A stretch of DNA of 64,000 nt from Macrosoma leucophasiata (lineage: Eukaryota; Arthropoda; Insecta; Lepidoptera; Hedylidae), in assembly GCA_036365455.1 (NCBI GenBank), contig JAWQUS010000010.1:24290501-24354500 (forward strand). Reading direction: 5' to 3'. A program made the position numbers and the translations under genes. Below the pieces are notes generated by a model, which saw only the letters and a list, made by a program, of their open reading frames with translations, was not told the DNA's origin and searched no databases. This document shows, one piece after another, positions 18,886 through 29,049 of this stretch. Position 1 is the first letter of the stretch. Each line of letters starts with the position of its first letter.

Positions 18886-21738
18886 TTAATGTTCTGATAG
18901 AGTAATAAATTTGTGATGTGGGAGCGGGTGTTTGTAACGCGCAAGGGATAGACAGTACTCTGCGAGGTGTCGTTTTTTGCACGTTTCCCGGAGTGCTGGG
19001 TTGCCTTTCCCTTTACTGATGTGTAATAGCGCTCTGTAGAAGACAGCGGACGCTTTATGTATATATTTGTTGAGTGGCGGAATGCCGTGTTGCTTATGTA
19101 AACGTTTTAGATTTGTTCGCGGGTGCGTCCGGTATATGATGCGTATTGCTTTGTTTTGTATTGTTTGTAATCTATTTATTTGTGAATTATCGGCGTTGTT
19201 CCATACCGGACACGCGTATGTTATGATAGGGCGAATGTATGACTGGTATAGTATACGTTTATTATGAATAGAGAGACCGGAATTTCTACTGAAAAGAGGT
19301 CTTAAAGCACCCATACCGGCGAGTGCTTTTGACCTTGTCATGTTTACATGATGGATCCACGAAAGTGTGTGATCGAGTGTTAGTCCCAGGTACTTGACCT
19401 GGCGCTTCCACTCTATTGTCTGTCCGTTAATGTTGATGTTTGGGATACTATTGGGGTTCCTGATGCTCTTAGTAAAAAGTATAGCTTCGGTCTTATTTTC
19501 GTTAATTTTAAGTTTCCACTTTTTGAAATAAATAGTGGCAGAGTGGAGGGCTTTATTTAATTGGTTAGTTATACGGTTATGTTTTGACCCCGAAGCTAGG
19601 TAGGCAGTGTCGTCGGCATAGAGGGCCAGGCCAGTGCCGGGGGGTTTTGGTATGTCATTAATATAAATAGCAAATAATTTCGGGGATAATATAGATCCCT
19701 GGGGCACGCCCGCCACCACGGGGTGGGGGGGTGAGATTACATTTTTAACTTTAACTTTAATGACTCTACCAGTTAAGAATGATTTTATTAGCTGACAGTA
19801 TTCATAAGGAATATCTGCCAGGACTAATTTATGGATTAGGCCCTCGTGCCATACGGTATCGAAGGCCTTTTCTAGGTCTAGTAGTACCATACCAGTCTTG
19901 TGACTTCTGTTAGCCGAGAGTTGGACGTGCTCGACCACCCTAGCCAGTTGGTGTGTTGTAGCGTGTGACCTTCGGAACCCAAATTGTTCGTCAGGTAGGC
20001 TATCTTCGATATATGAGTATATTCTGTTGTGGATTAGATTTTCCAGAATTTTACTCATAGTACATAAAAGACTGATAGGCCTGTAGTTGGCCGGTAAAGT
20101 CGGGTCTTTGCCCGGCTTGTGGATTGGGAATATGATTGCTATTTTCCAGGTCATGGGGAAGTAAGTTAATCTAAAACAAGCAGTGTATATGTTAGCTAAG
20201 TAATCGATAGCCTTTGATGGTAAGTGTTTTAATAAGATGTTTTGTATGTCATCATGACCTGGGGCCTTACGGGCCTTAGTGCGTCTGATGATGTTTCTAA
20301 CTTCGCGTGCGTAAACTGGCAGGGGGGCGGGGGGTCCGTGCATGTGATTTAGTTGGCTATTCGAATTTAGCACTATTGTGTCTATGTCAGGGTCGCGGTA
20401 CCCAGTGGTCAAGCGATGTTGACTTTCGTAGTTAGTCCCTAGCGCCTCTGCCTTCTCCGCATCCGATAGGGCCGGCCCGTTTGGTGTGTTGAAGCAAGGC
20501 AGGGGTGTGTGGGTGGTTTTTATACGGTTCGCGAATTGCCAGAGAGTGTTATCTTTGGTATTAAGTTTTTCTACTTTATTATTCCACTCACTGCTGGCAA
20601 GTGATTTTATTTTAAATTCTATTTCGTTTTGTAGTGAATTAATCACGTAATTAAATCTTGTGGTGTGTAGCCTTTGCCTGAGGTGTCGGAATTTATTTTT
20701 TAGTTTTATTAACCGGGTGATGTGGCCAGGCAGTTTTTGTATGTGTTTTGGTTTTAGTAATGGGACGCAGTTTGCTCTAGCGGTGGTAATGCAGTCTGTC
20801 AGTGTGTTTATGGCATCGTCTACATGCTCCGTTTGATTGAGTACCAGGGACCCGGGAGACGGGAGGGTGTAATTTATTTGTAATTTAAATTTGTCCCAGT
20901 CTGCCTCCCCGTATTTAAAAATGGGACGGGAGAGGCGTATCGGTGGGGAGTTGATATCAAAGGTGACTGGACAATGATCGGAGATATATTCTAGGTCTAA
21001 GGTCGTTATGTCTGTAATGTTCGTTATGTTTTTTGCTAGCGTGAGTTGTAGTTTAGCGGCTGTATGCCGGGGATTACTGGGGAGATGGGTCGCTTTATCA
21101 GGGATCAATATGTCATAGTCATGACCCGAGAAATGGTTGAAGATGCGTACACCATTGGAATTGGCCCTGGTACAATCCCAATGTCTGTGTCTTGCGTTAA
21201 AGTCGCCGGAACAGATAACTTTAGTGCCTAGGGATAGAGCTTTCCCTATCGCAGTAGTGATTCTATTGTCTTGTTTGGGACAATAGAAGCTTACTAAAGT
21301 AATTGCGGGTTGTCTATATTGGGATTCAAGTTTTATTGCGACCATCTCACACACCTCGTGATCCACCGGCGGTAGGAGGTGGTGTGGGATGTCGTTTTTA
21401 ATCAAGATGGCTACTCCGCCTGAGGCCCGGGTCGCAGTGACCCTGTCTCTTCTGTAGCAGGAGTAGCCTTGAATATTAAATCTATCATGGGGTTTGAGGT
21501 GTGTCTCTTGTATGAATGCTATGTCGATGTGGTGTGTACCTAACATGTTTGTGAGTTCTCGTTTTCTACATTTCATACCGTTAATATTAAGTGACGCGGC
21601 CCTCGTCCTGGGGGCCGCGTTGCTTGAAGGCGTACCGGCGTCCTCTTCACTGGTGAACGCTGGTGAACTGCAGCACGATGAGCAGCTGCTCCTCGAGCGA
21701 CATTGATCGTCGTAGCAGCGGCCGGATCTGCCCTGCAA
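18886..21738 (-). CDS. jockey ORF2: endonuclease and reverse transcriptase
   Basis: About 950 codons without a stop. The apurinic-type endonuclease domain shows SLNINGMKC, FIQETHL, CSGDFNARHRHWDC and ISDHCPVTFDI. The reverse transcriptase shows NYRPISLLCTMSKILENLIH, LLDLEKAFDTVWHEGLI, GVPQGSILSPKLFAIYINDI and the active site ALYADDTAYLASG. The C-terminal thumb region includes YQSYIRPIITYACPVWNNAD. All catalytic residues are present, so it may be competent. No RNase H is visible, as expected for jockey. The frame opens just after a stop at 21751-21753 and overlaps ORF1, but no ATG occurs before the endonuclease motif; 21738 is a TTG. How it starts is unclear. Confidence 0.93.
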   Translation of the reverse strand: MQGRSGRCYDDQCRSRSSCSSCCSSPAFTSEEDAGTPSSNAAPRTRAASLNINGMKCRKRELTNMLGTHHIDIAFIQETHLKPHDRFNIQGYSCYRRDRVTATRASGGVAILIKNDIPHHLLPPVDHEVCEMVAIKLESQYRQPAITLVSFYCPKQDNRITTAIGKALSLGTKVICSGDFNARHRHWDCTRANSNGVRIFNHFSGHDYDILIPDKATHLPSNPRHTAAKLQLTLAKNITNITDITTLDLEYISDHCPVTFDINSPPIRLSRPIFKYGEADWDKFKLQINYTLPSPGSLVLNQTEHVDDAINTLTDCITTARANCVPLLKPKHIQKLPGHITRLIKLKNKFRHLRQRLHTTRFNYVINSLQNEIEFKIKSLASSEWNNKVEKLNTKDNTLWQFANRIKTTHTPLPCFNTPNGPALSDAEKAEALGTNYESQHRLTTGYRDPDIDTIVLNSNSQLNHMHGPPAPLPVYAREVRNIIRRTKARKAPGHDDIQNILLKHLPSKAIDYLANIYTACFRLTYFPMTWKIAIIFPIHKPGKDPTLPANYRPISLLCTMSKILENLIHNRIYSYIEDSLPDEQFGFRRSHATTHQLARVVEHVQLSANRSHKTGMVLLDLEKAFDTVWHEGLIHKLVLADIPYEYCQLIKSFLTGRVIKVKVKNVISPPHPVVAGVPQGSILSPKLFAIYINDIPKPPGTGLALYADDTAYLASGSKHNRITNQLNKALHSATIYFKKWKLKINENKTEAILFTKSIRNPNSIPNININGQTIEWKRQVKYLGLTLDHTLSWIHHVNMTRSKALAGMGALRPLFSRNSGLSIHNKRILYQSYIRPIITYACPVWNNADNSQINRLQTIQNKAIRIIYRTHPRTNLKRLHKQHGIPPLNKYIHKASAVFYRALLHISKGKGNPALRETCKKRHLAEYCLSLARYKHPLPHHKFITLSEH

Positions 21739-23035
21739 GTTTAATGACTTTTAAAGTTTCTTCTATTGAGAGGAGGTCGTCCGTCTCAGGTGCTGTGGGG
21801 CGTGAGGGGGCAGGGCCCTGATGGGTGGAGGGGCCAACGAAGTCGGGGATCGGGCCAGTGGGCTTAAGGCCGGGGAATTTGTTAGAGTTTAAATTAAAAT
21901 TTTTATTTTGGCCTTGAGGAGGCGGGTTTGGCTTAAGGCCCTGTGGCTGAGGGCCATAATTATTTGGGGCAGCGCCTGCGACGTTTGCCCAGCCGCGGCC
22001 GTTTGCCAAGTTCGAGGTGAACTGGCGAGCCTTGGCTGGGGTGTGTTTTAGTGTGAGGGGGCGCTGGAAGCGCTCCCTGCGCTCCTGCACCGCTGCTAGG
22101 TATGCCTGGCGCTGCGGGCATTGTCTATACGATGCCGCATGCTCGCCGCCGCAGTTGCAGCACGCAACTGGAGCGTCCGGTGCCTTTGTGCACTCCGCCG
22201 TAAGGTGTGATAAGGGGCACTTGACGCACCTTACCGGACGGTTGCAGTTTCGTTCGGCGTGGCCGAACGTTTGGCACCTGGAACACATGGTGCCATATTG
22301 ATTATTATTACGGTACTTGTATATACGTACCTTTTGGTCTAAGATAACGGTCACCTTCCTGAAGGCGCTAATATCAGCGTCCTTCGGGAGGGTTACCTGG
22401 AATCTGGGGACATTCGCCTCCTCATCCCCACGGAACTTGGCCACTTTAAGTGGGCTAAAGCCTAGTTTTGAGAGGGCGTTGGCTAGCTCCTCACACGACG
22501 TGTAGCATAGCCCAGCTATTACTGATACATGCGGCCTGTCCGCACGGTCCGTGTAAGAGTGGAATTGAAGGTTCAATTCCCTCAGTACTGTAAGTGCCTC
22601 GTCCTTGGCGGCTTTTGTCCTAAGGGACAGTTGGGCGGTCATAGGCTGCATCTTAAAGTTGAAATTTTCAACTTTGGCCTTGATAAGGGCCGCGCGGCAC
22701 GTCTGGAATTCGAAAGCCGAATTCCTAGATATAATAATTGGAGTCGGCCTCGCCTGAGAGGGCGGGGCCGTTACCTTTTCTCCCGATGGCTCGTGCACCG
22801 GGAGTTTCTCGAATACGTTGGCCATGGTCACTGGCCTTGGCCCTCGCTGCTGTTGTGGTCGGGCTGCACGACGCCTCGATATGGTGATCCATTCTGGCAG
22901 CCCCCCATTGGGCCGCGGCGGACGTTGTTCGGGGATGGGGGGCGACACGGGGCTCTCCATATCGGCCATGTCGCTGTCCTCAGCGACACGGACCTTTGAT
23001 GTTGTGAAGGTGGGGCTCTCAGAGCCCCTCTTCAT
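21647..23035 (-). CDS. jockey ORF1: Gag-like nucleic-acid-binding protein
   Basis: 462 codons from the ATG at 23035 (MKRGSESPTFTT); the frame is open for another 35 codons upstream without ATG. A central domain (MQPMTAQLSLRTKAAKDEAL and onward) matches the PRE_C2HC-type region of insect LINE ORF1 proteins. Three zinc-knuckle-like Cys/His groups follow: CSRCQTFGHAERNC, CVKCPLSHLTAEC and CCNCGGEHAASYRQC. A Pro/Asn/Gln-rich linker and a short C-terminal helix (SLEEQLLIVLQF) finish it. It packages element RNA and may act as a chaperone. The last ~90 bases overlap the open frame of ORF2 in the +1 frame. Confidence 0.9.
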   Translation of the reverse strand: MKRGSESPTFTTSKVRVAEDSDMADMESPVSPPIPEQRPPRPNGGLPEWITISRRRAARPQQQRGPRPVTMANVFEKLPVHEPSGEKVTAPPSQARPTPIIISRNSAFEFQTCRAALIKAKVENFNFKMQPMTAQLSLRTKAAKDEALTVLRELNLQFHSYTDRADRPHVSVIAGLCYTSCEELANALSKLGFSPLKVAKFRGDEEANVPRFQVTLPKDADISAFRKVTVILDQKVRIYKYRNNNQYGTMCSRCQTFGHAERNCNRPVRCVKCPLSHLTAECTKAPDAPVACCNCGGEHAASYRQCPQRQAYLAAVQERRERFQRPLTLKHTPAKARQFTSNLANGRGWANVAGAAPNNYGPQPQGLKPNPPPQGQNKNFNLNSNKFPGLKPTGPIPDFVGPSTHQGPAPSRPTAPETDDLLSIEETLKVIKLAGQIRPLLRRSMSLEEQLLIVLQFTSVHQ

Positions 23036-23781
23036 CCTGGAACACGAAACACGAACACAGGCTTTAAATGGTTCTATAACTAAACTATTCACTTCCGAAA
23101 TTAAACGCGCCACAAAATTGGCGCGTGCCTCTAAGGCCAAAAACCGTTAGAAGAACGGTTGGTGCGGAGTGCAAAAAACGCGCGAACTGAGTGCTTATGG
23201 CAAGCACAAGGATGCAGCCGAGTGAACACGTCCGCTCGGTTACACCGCTCGAACCGGAATGTGTTAGTGATTAAAAAACAGTTTGAATAGTGATCGGCCA
23301 TACAGTCCTTAATAGTATACGTTGTCAGCGCGTAGACAACCAATAACAATCGTGTTGTGTAGTCGTCAATAGCATAGTACACAATAGTAAACGTTATCGG
23401 AACGTAGATAGAGCTTAAGTGACCAATAGCGTTAGAGTATTGTATAACTTCTATTTTTAGATTTTATCTTTTTATGTAATAGTTGTGATAATTTAGAGTG
23501 TAATTAATAGTTTTGTGTCACTTAAAGCTCGTTTGTGTTTAATATTACTTTGTTTTATATAATTTAACAGTTTTTTGTGTATAATTTCATAGTTTAGCAT
23601 AGCATGTTTGTTTATTTGACTTTGTTTTATAGTTTTTAACATTTGAAATAGTTTTATGTTTGTTTTATTACTGTAATATGTAAATTTTATCTGAAAATAA
23701 AGATTTTTGATGTCTGTTGTTTCCTTTCGGTAATGATCTGAGATACATAGAGATTTTTATTGGCCAAATAGATCTAATAGC

Positions 23782-23887
23782 TGATTGGTTGTTCGAATCA
23801 ACCAATCATAGATAGTAAAATTTGTTCGCTTGAAATTTAAATACCTCTTGTGATTGGTTACTTGAACCAACAACCAATCACAGGAGG
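23782..23887. promoter_or_regulatory. Paired CCAAT-box inverted repeats in the BEL LTR
   Basis: TGATTGGTTG...CAACCAATCA (10 bp arms) is followed 35 bases later by CCTCTTGTGATTGGTT...AACCAATCACAGGAGG (16 bp arms, one mismatch). Both are kept in the 3' LTR and, nearly, in the solo LTR. They are candidate enhancer or promoter elements; function is inferred only from position. Confidence 0.45.
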
Positions 23888-24164
23888 TTTTCTTAAGCTC
23901 GATGACTTTGAGATTTTAGAATAAAAGTAGGGCACTTTTGTATGGCCGGTACAGTTCGTCGACACAGTTCGTCGACAGCACTCGGAACACTCGGATCACT
24001 ACCAAAGGAAGAAATCAGAAGGAAAATAATAGTGAACAGTGAAAAAGCGTTTTATTAGAACATCCAGTAGAGCGTGTCACCCTGGTTCGCTTGCGCTGCT
24101 TTATCCGCCATACGGCGTGCGTCTTCAATCCAGTCAATAGTAAAGTGTCGTGTCTGACATTTTT

Positions 24165-24182
24165 TGGTCCAGTTCGAGCCGG
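24165..24182 (+). promoter_or_regulatory. Putative BEL primer-binding site
   Basis: TGGTCCAGTTCGAGCCGG starts 5 bases after the 5' LTR. TGG complements a tRNA CCA end and the reverse complement contains a CTCGAAC that could be a T-loop segment. The tRNA identity was not determined. Confidence 0.5.
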
Positions 24183-24215
24183 ATAAGAAGAAATTACGCC
24201 GTATACGCAGTCAAG

Positions 24216-25064
24216 ATGCCAATTACGCGTTCTACAGGAAGAGGACGTACACAGCCATCTACAGCGGAATCGTCGCTAACCACAGAAGAATCGACGCAGT
24301 CTGGTAATACCGAAACTACCAGTTCTACGAACAACACATCAACAGAGGCGACTACGACCACAGCCACGTCCGCATCCGCGTCCACGTCGAAGACAACAGA
24401 AACGGAACGCAAGATATCAAGCAACCCGTCAGATCCGAGTACCGCGCCCGGTCCGAGTGCTGTCGAAAGGCGAGCTGTCAATCCGAGTCCCGCTCCCGGC
24501 CCGAGTGCTGTCGAGCCGCGAGCTGGCAATCCGAGTGCTGTCAATCCGTATAGTAAAGGTACCGCCGCGAGTGTCGTCAACCCGAAAACCGTCGCTAGTG
24601 CCGCCACCGCGAGTACCGTCGTCGCGAGCGCCGTCATCCGGAGCGCCGCCGCCGAACAGACAGCGTCTTCACAAATGAAGAAACAGGGCGTCACGCCACA
24701 AATAGAACAGGAGGCAATGAAGAACCTCAACAAGCCAAGATCTAGAAGATCTACGAAATCATCTAAATTGGCCAAGGCCAAAGAAAATCTTGCGCGTGTT
24801 CAAGTCGAGCTAGCACAAGCACAGATCGCCGTGATAGAAGCGGAGTCCGACAACGAGGACGACGGCTCCGTGTTTACACAGATAGAACAGCATGATAGAA
24901 TCGATGCCTGGCTGCAGAACCAGCCACAAGCGCCTACGATGTTCGCCATCGAACCCATCCGAAGAATAGAGGCTGAAGAAATTAAAAGATCGCCTATAGA
25001 AGCGGAACAACAGCAGTATGGACAGCAACAGCAACAACAGAATTATTATAGAGCTTTTTGGTAG
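24216..25064 (+). pseudogene. BEL gag N-terminal part, cut by a SINE
   Basis: The ATG at 24216 (MPITRSTGRGRTQPS) is the first after the primer-binding site. The product begins with a long Ser/Thr/Ala-rich low-complexity region, then Pro/Ala/Val repeats (PGPSAVERRA, PGPSAVEPRA), a charged coiled-coil-like stretch (KLAKAKENLARVQVELAQAQ) and a Gln-rich segment. The normal frame is lost at 25056 where the SINE enters, and a TAG inside the SINE ends it. Reading resumes in the other part of gag after 25354. The intact family makes one gag-pol polyprotein. Confidence 0.85.
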
Positions 25065-25353
25065 AGCTCCAGTGACGGAGCTCGCGGGCGTAGGCACCAC
25101 CGCATTACCTAATATACTTGCCGCTAAATGGTAGTGTTCAACACTATCGTGTTCCGGTCAGGTGGTAATGTACGGCCCTGTAATTTCCGGCACAGAGGCA
25201 TAAGACCTTAGGCCTCAGGAGTGGTAACGCATCTGCATTTTGACCTTGGTCTTTGTGTGGGTGTCTATAGGCTGCAGTCATCACTTAACATCAATGTGAA
25301 CTGCATGCTTGTTTACCACATCCATTACATAAAAAAAAAAAAAAAAAAAAAAA
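25056..25353 (+). repeat. SINE copy 4, inserted in BEL gag
   Basis: Full-length forward copy with a 24-base A tail (25331-25354). The 6-mer AGAGCT flanks it (25050-25055 and 25354-25359). The offset between duplications is 304 bases, which shifts the downstream frame by +1, exactly what is observed between the two parts of gag. The first bases (TTTTGGTAGAGC) deviate from the family start. Confidence 0.9.
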
Positions 25354-25359
25354 AGAGCT

Positions 25360-28300
25360 GCGCCATCATTCACTCCGCACCAACAGCCGCCTGCCGGTCC
25401 GCAGCCTTCATCAGAGCTTGTGCTACTGGCAGACGCGATCTCTCAATTTGCGAAAACAGCCAACAAACCGAGGGCGATCGAACTACCGATATTCAATGGT
25501 GCACATCAAGACTGGCTGTACTTCCGTGCTGCGTATCAAGAGACTGAGAACCTACATACGAAGCTGGAGAATTTAAACAGACTCAGGAGAAACCTGAAAG
25601 GAAAAGCGAGAGAGGCTGTGGAAGCACAACTGATAACGAACTCCGATCCATTTATTATTATGGAAACTTTGGAAGCCAGGTTCGGCAGACCAGATGCCAT
25701 AGCAGCAGCTGAGATAGAAACTCTTCGTGCCCTACCCCGTCTGACGGAATCGCCAAGGGACATCTGCATTTATTCAACGAAGATTTCTAATGTCGTTGCA
25801 ACTCTGCAAGCTCTCAACTGCATCTACTATCTGTACAATCCAGAGGTCGGCAGATCAATAGTCGAGAAAATGGCTTCAACTCTACGCTTCAAGTTCTACG
25901 AGTTCGCAGCGTTACTATCAAGAGAAACTCCTGAACTTATCAAGCTTCAACGGTTCCTCAAGAGAGAAGCTGTGATCTGCGGTCCATACGCGCAGCCAGA
26001 AATAGTTACAACGCAGTATCAACAGTCAAGTCAACAATCGAGTCATCTAAATAGACGAAATCATCGAGTTAACACAGTAACAGAGAAACCTATAGTAAAG
26101 TGCCCAGTATGTGAAGAAACTGGACATGCCGTCATCAACTGCGATATCTTCAAGAAACAGAATAGTAATGAGAGATGGGATACAGCCAAGAATCATCGAC
26201 TGTGTTTCAAGTGTCTTCGCTACCGATCGAAAACGCACTTTTGTCAACAGCGTGTCTGCGGTATCGACGGTTGCAAGTACTATCACAATAGAATGCTACA
26301 CTTTAGAAGGAGTGCCAGCAAGACAGAAGATGATCACACAGAGAAAACAGAAGCCATCAACTCAGCATGGGTGTCAGCAGGAAGACAGTCATACTTGAAG
26401 ATCATTCCAGTAACAGCGTCAGGCCCTGATGGCGAAATAGATACTTACGCCTTATTGGACGACGGGTCAACAGTAACATTGATAGATAACAGCATCGCCG
26501 ACAAAATAGGAGCGACAGGACCCGTCGAACCACTCCGCATAGAAGCGATCAATTCACTCAAAACAGGAGAATCTGCATCAAGGAGAGTTAGCATCACACT
26601 GAGAGGTGTCAATAATAGAAAAGAGTCCTTACAAGCGAGAACAGTGAAGAACTTGCATGTCACAGCACAAGAAGTGTCAAGGCGCCGCATCAAGGAATGT
26701 CGACACCTGCGTGGCATCACTAATTTCATCACCTACAGTGAAGCGAAACCTGGAATACTCATCGGTCAAGACAACTGCCACCTACTGTTGTCTACGAAGG
26801 TGAAGAAAGGCACTAAGAACCAACCAGTGGCATCACTCACGCCACTGGGCTGGGTCTTGCATGGCAGCCACAGTAACGCGTCGAACAGCGTTGACTTCGT
26901 TCACCACCTGACTGAAAAACCGACCGATGAAAATCTGGATGATATGATGAAACAGTACTTCGCCATGGACTCCTTGGGCATCACTCCGAAGAAGCCTCAG
27001 TCAGACCCAGAAGAAAAGGCTCTTCGTATTCTACAGCGTAACACAGCACAGAGAGAAGATGGAAAATATGAAACTTCACTTCTATGGAAAACAGAAGAAG
27101 CAACTCTGCCTGATAACAAACAGAACTCATTGAAGAGGCTCTACAGTATAGAAAAAAAGCTTGATCGCGACGATGGCCTGAAAAAGAAGTATACAGAACA
27201 GATGGAAGCTCTCATCTCCAAGGGTTACGCGGAGCGCGCACCTGAACAGAAAACAGAAAATAGAACCTGGTACTTGCCACATTTCGGCGTGGTGAACCCG
27301 ATGAAACCAGGCAAGCTGAGAGTTGTCCACGACGCAGCGGCTAAAACAAAAGGAGTCTCCCTCAACGACCTGCTCCTCAAGGGACCTGACCTTCTCCAGT
27401 CCTTGCCTGGGGTCGTCATGAGGTTCAGACAGCACTGCATCGCCGTCACAGCTGACATCGGAGAAATGTTCATGCAAGTGAAGTTAAGAACAGAAGACAG
27501 AGACGCTCTTCGTTACCTTTGGAGAGGAGATCGAAGAGATGACCGTCCACCAGAAGAATACAGAATGACTTCACTTATTTTTGGCGCATCGAGTTCTCCG
27601 GCTACAGCTATCTATGTCAAGAACATCAACGCAGAAAAACATAGAGAAACGCATCCTGAAGCCGTGAAGGCCATAATAGAGAAACACTACGTTGATGATT
27701 ACTTAGACAGCTTCAAGAAAATCGAGGACGCAGTTCGCATCACCACAGAAGTTCGTAACATACAGAAGAAAGCGAACTACGAACTTAAACAGTGGAAATC
27801 TAATTCTACTTACCTGCTTGAAGCCATTGGAGAAATAGAATCAACAGACAGTATAGAGTTTCATAGCACAGAAGATAAAATAGAACGAGTACTGGGTCTC
27901 GTATGGAAACCAAAGACAGATGAGTTCACCTTCAACTTGAATATGGCTAGAATACCATCGGCACTCATCGAAGGTCAGACACCGACGAAGAGGCAAGCTC
28001 TACGGATCGTCATGTCCCTCTTCGACCCACTGGGCTTCGCATCACCAGTCACCATCATAGCCAAGCAGATGCTTCAAGAAGTGTGGCGACGTGGTACATC
28101 GTGGGACGACGAGATCGATGAAGACCTCGCGACAGAGTGGAGAGACTGGCTGACACACCTGAAGAGCCTCGCCGACGTCACAATACCGAGGTGCTACGTA
28201 GGTTACTCAGATGCTACGGCGCTACAGCTACACATCTTTACAGACGCCAGTGAGTCGGCCTACGCAGCAACCTTGTTTTGGCGAACAATAGCACCGAACG

Positions 28301-29049
28301 GTGAAGTCAACGTGTCACTCGTCATAGCCAAGGCGAAAGTTGCACCTCTGAAGCTTACCTCGATACCACGATTAGAACTGCAGGCCGCAGTACTAGGAGT
28401 CCGTCTTGCCGAAACAGTAATACGAGAACACGAAAGAAAACCAGACTCGAAAACATTTTGGACAGATAGTAGAACAGTGCTTTCTTGGATCAAGACAGGA
28501 CCTCGTGCCTACAAATCTTATGTAGCACATAGACTCGCCGCCATAGAAGAAACATCAACAGTCAACGAGTGGAGATGGATCCCGAGTAAACAGAATGTAG
28601 CTGACGATGCCACCAGAAAGGTGCCACCATCATTTAACAAGCACCACAGATGGTACACGGGTCCAGAATTCCTCCTGGGACCGGAGAACACGTGGCCAGC
28701 AGACACTTCAGCTCCAGCGCCGTCAGAACCTACAGGCGAAGAGGCAGTCCATCTAATAACAGACAGAAACCAACCGAGACTGTCAGAAGCTCTACCAGTG
28801 CCCTCTCGCTTCTCTAACTGGGAGAGGTTGCGCTACGCCACAGCACGGGTTCTCCTCTTCATTCAGCTCTGCAAGCCATCAACAGAAATAGTCAACTACA
28901 GAAGAACTGTAAAAAACAAACAGCAAGATCCAGACTGGAGAAAGAAGATGAACAAAACAGTCAAAAACACATACAAAAGAAGACTGAAACAGAAAAGAAG
29001 TTCATCCACGTATCTGCCGAACTCCTCATTCGGGCAGAAGCTCTTCTGA
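25360..29049 (+). pseudogene. BEL gag C-terminus, protease, reverse transcriptase and RNase H
   Basis: About 1,220 codons open. Order: gag core (DUF1759-like, ENLHTKLENLNRLRRNLKGK); zinc-binding region (CPVCEETGHAVINC and further Cys/His); retropepsin-like protease (ALLDDGSTVTLID); reverse transcriptase with RVVHDAAAKTKGVSLNDLLL, AVTADIGEMFMQVKL and the active site HYVDDYLDSF; RNase H-like part with IFTDASESAYAATLFW, VAPLKLTSIPRLELQAAV and WTDSRTVLSWI. These are hallmark BEL/Pao motifs. A frameshift somewhere between about 28905 and 29000 diverts this frame to a stop at 29047-29049, separating it from integrase. Confidence 0.9.

Larger units (their letters stand above)
18269..23260 (-). mobile_element. 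jockey-clade LINE, apparently full length, inserted in the BEL LTR
   Basis: Two open frames in LINE order on the minus strand (ORF1 with zinc knuckles, ORF2 with endonuclease and reverse transcriptase), ~5 kb overall, flanked by an 18 bp duplication (GTGTTAGTGATTAAAAAA at 18251-18268 and 23261-23278). The 3' untranslated region is about 600 bases and ends, on the element's own strand, AATAAAGAAATTTGAAATTT and then a run of T. Because only one BEL LTR contains it, it arrived after the BEL insertion. Confidence 0.92.
18223..24159 (+). repeat. BEL 5' LTR, split by the jockey insertion (18223-18268 and 23279-24159)
   Basis: Joined at the target duplication, the two parts correspond base for base to the 3' LTR; reading them in parallel I found one difference near the end (AAAGTGTCG here, AAAGTATCG in the 3' LTR). 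Notable contents are AATAAA-type signals (AAATAAAG, GAATAAAAG) and two inverted repeats built from ATTGGTT/AACCAAT at 23782-23808 and 23844-23887. Confidence 0.93.

Noticed and set aside
22529..23150. Plus-strand frames opposite jockey ORF1
   Set aside because: Antisense shadows of a GC-rich coding region.
24194..24781. Long minus-strand frame opposite BEL gag
   Set aside because: It mirrors the Ser/Thr/Ala-rich gag codons and has hydrophobic low-complexity content without motifs; a shadow.
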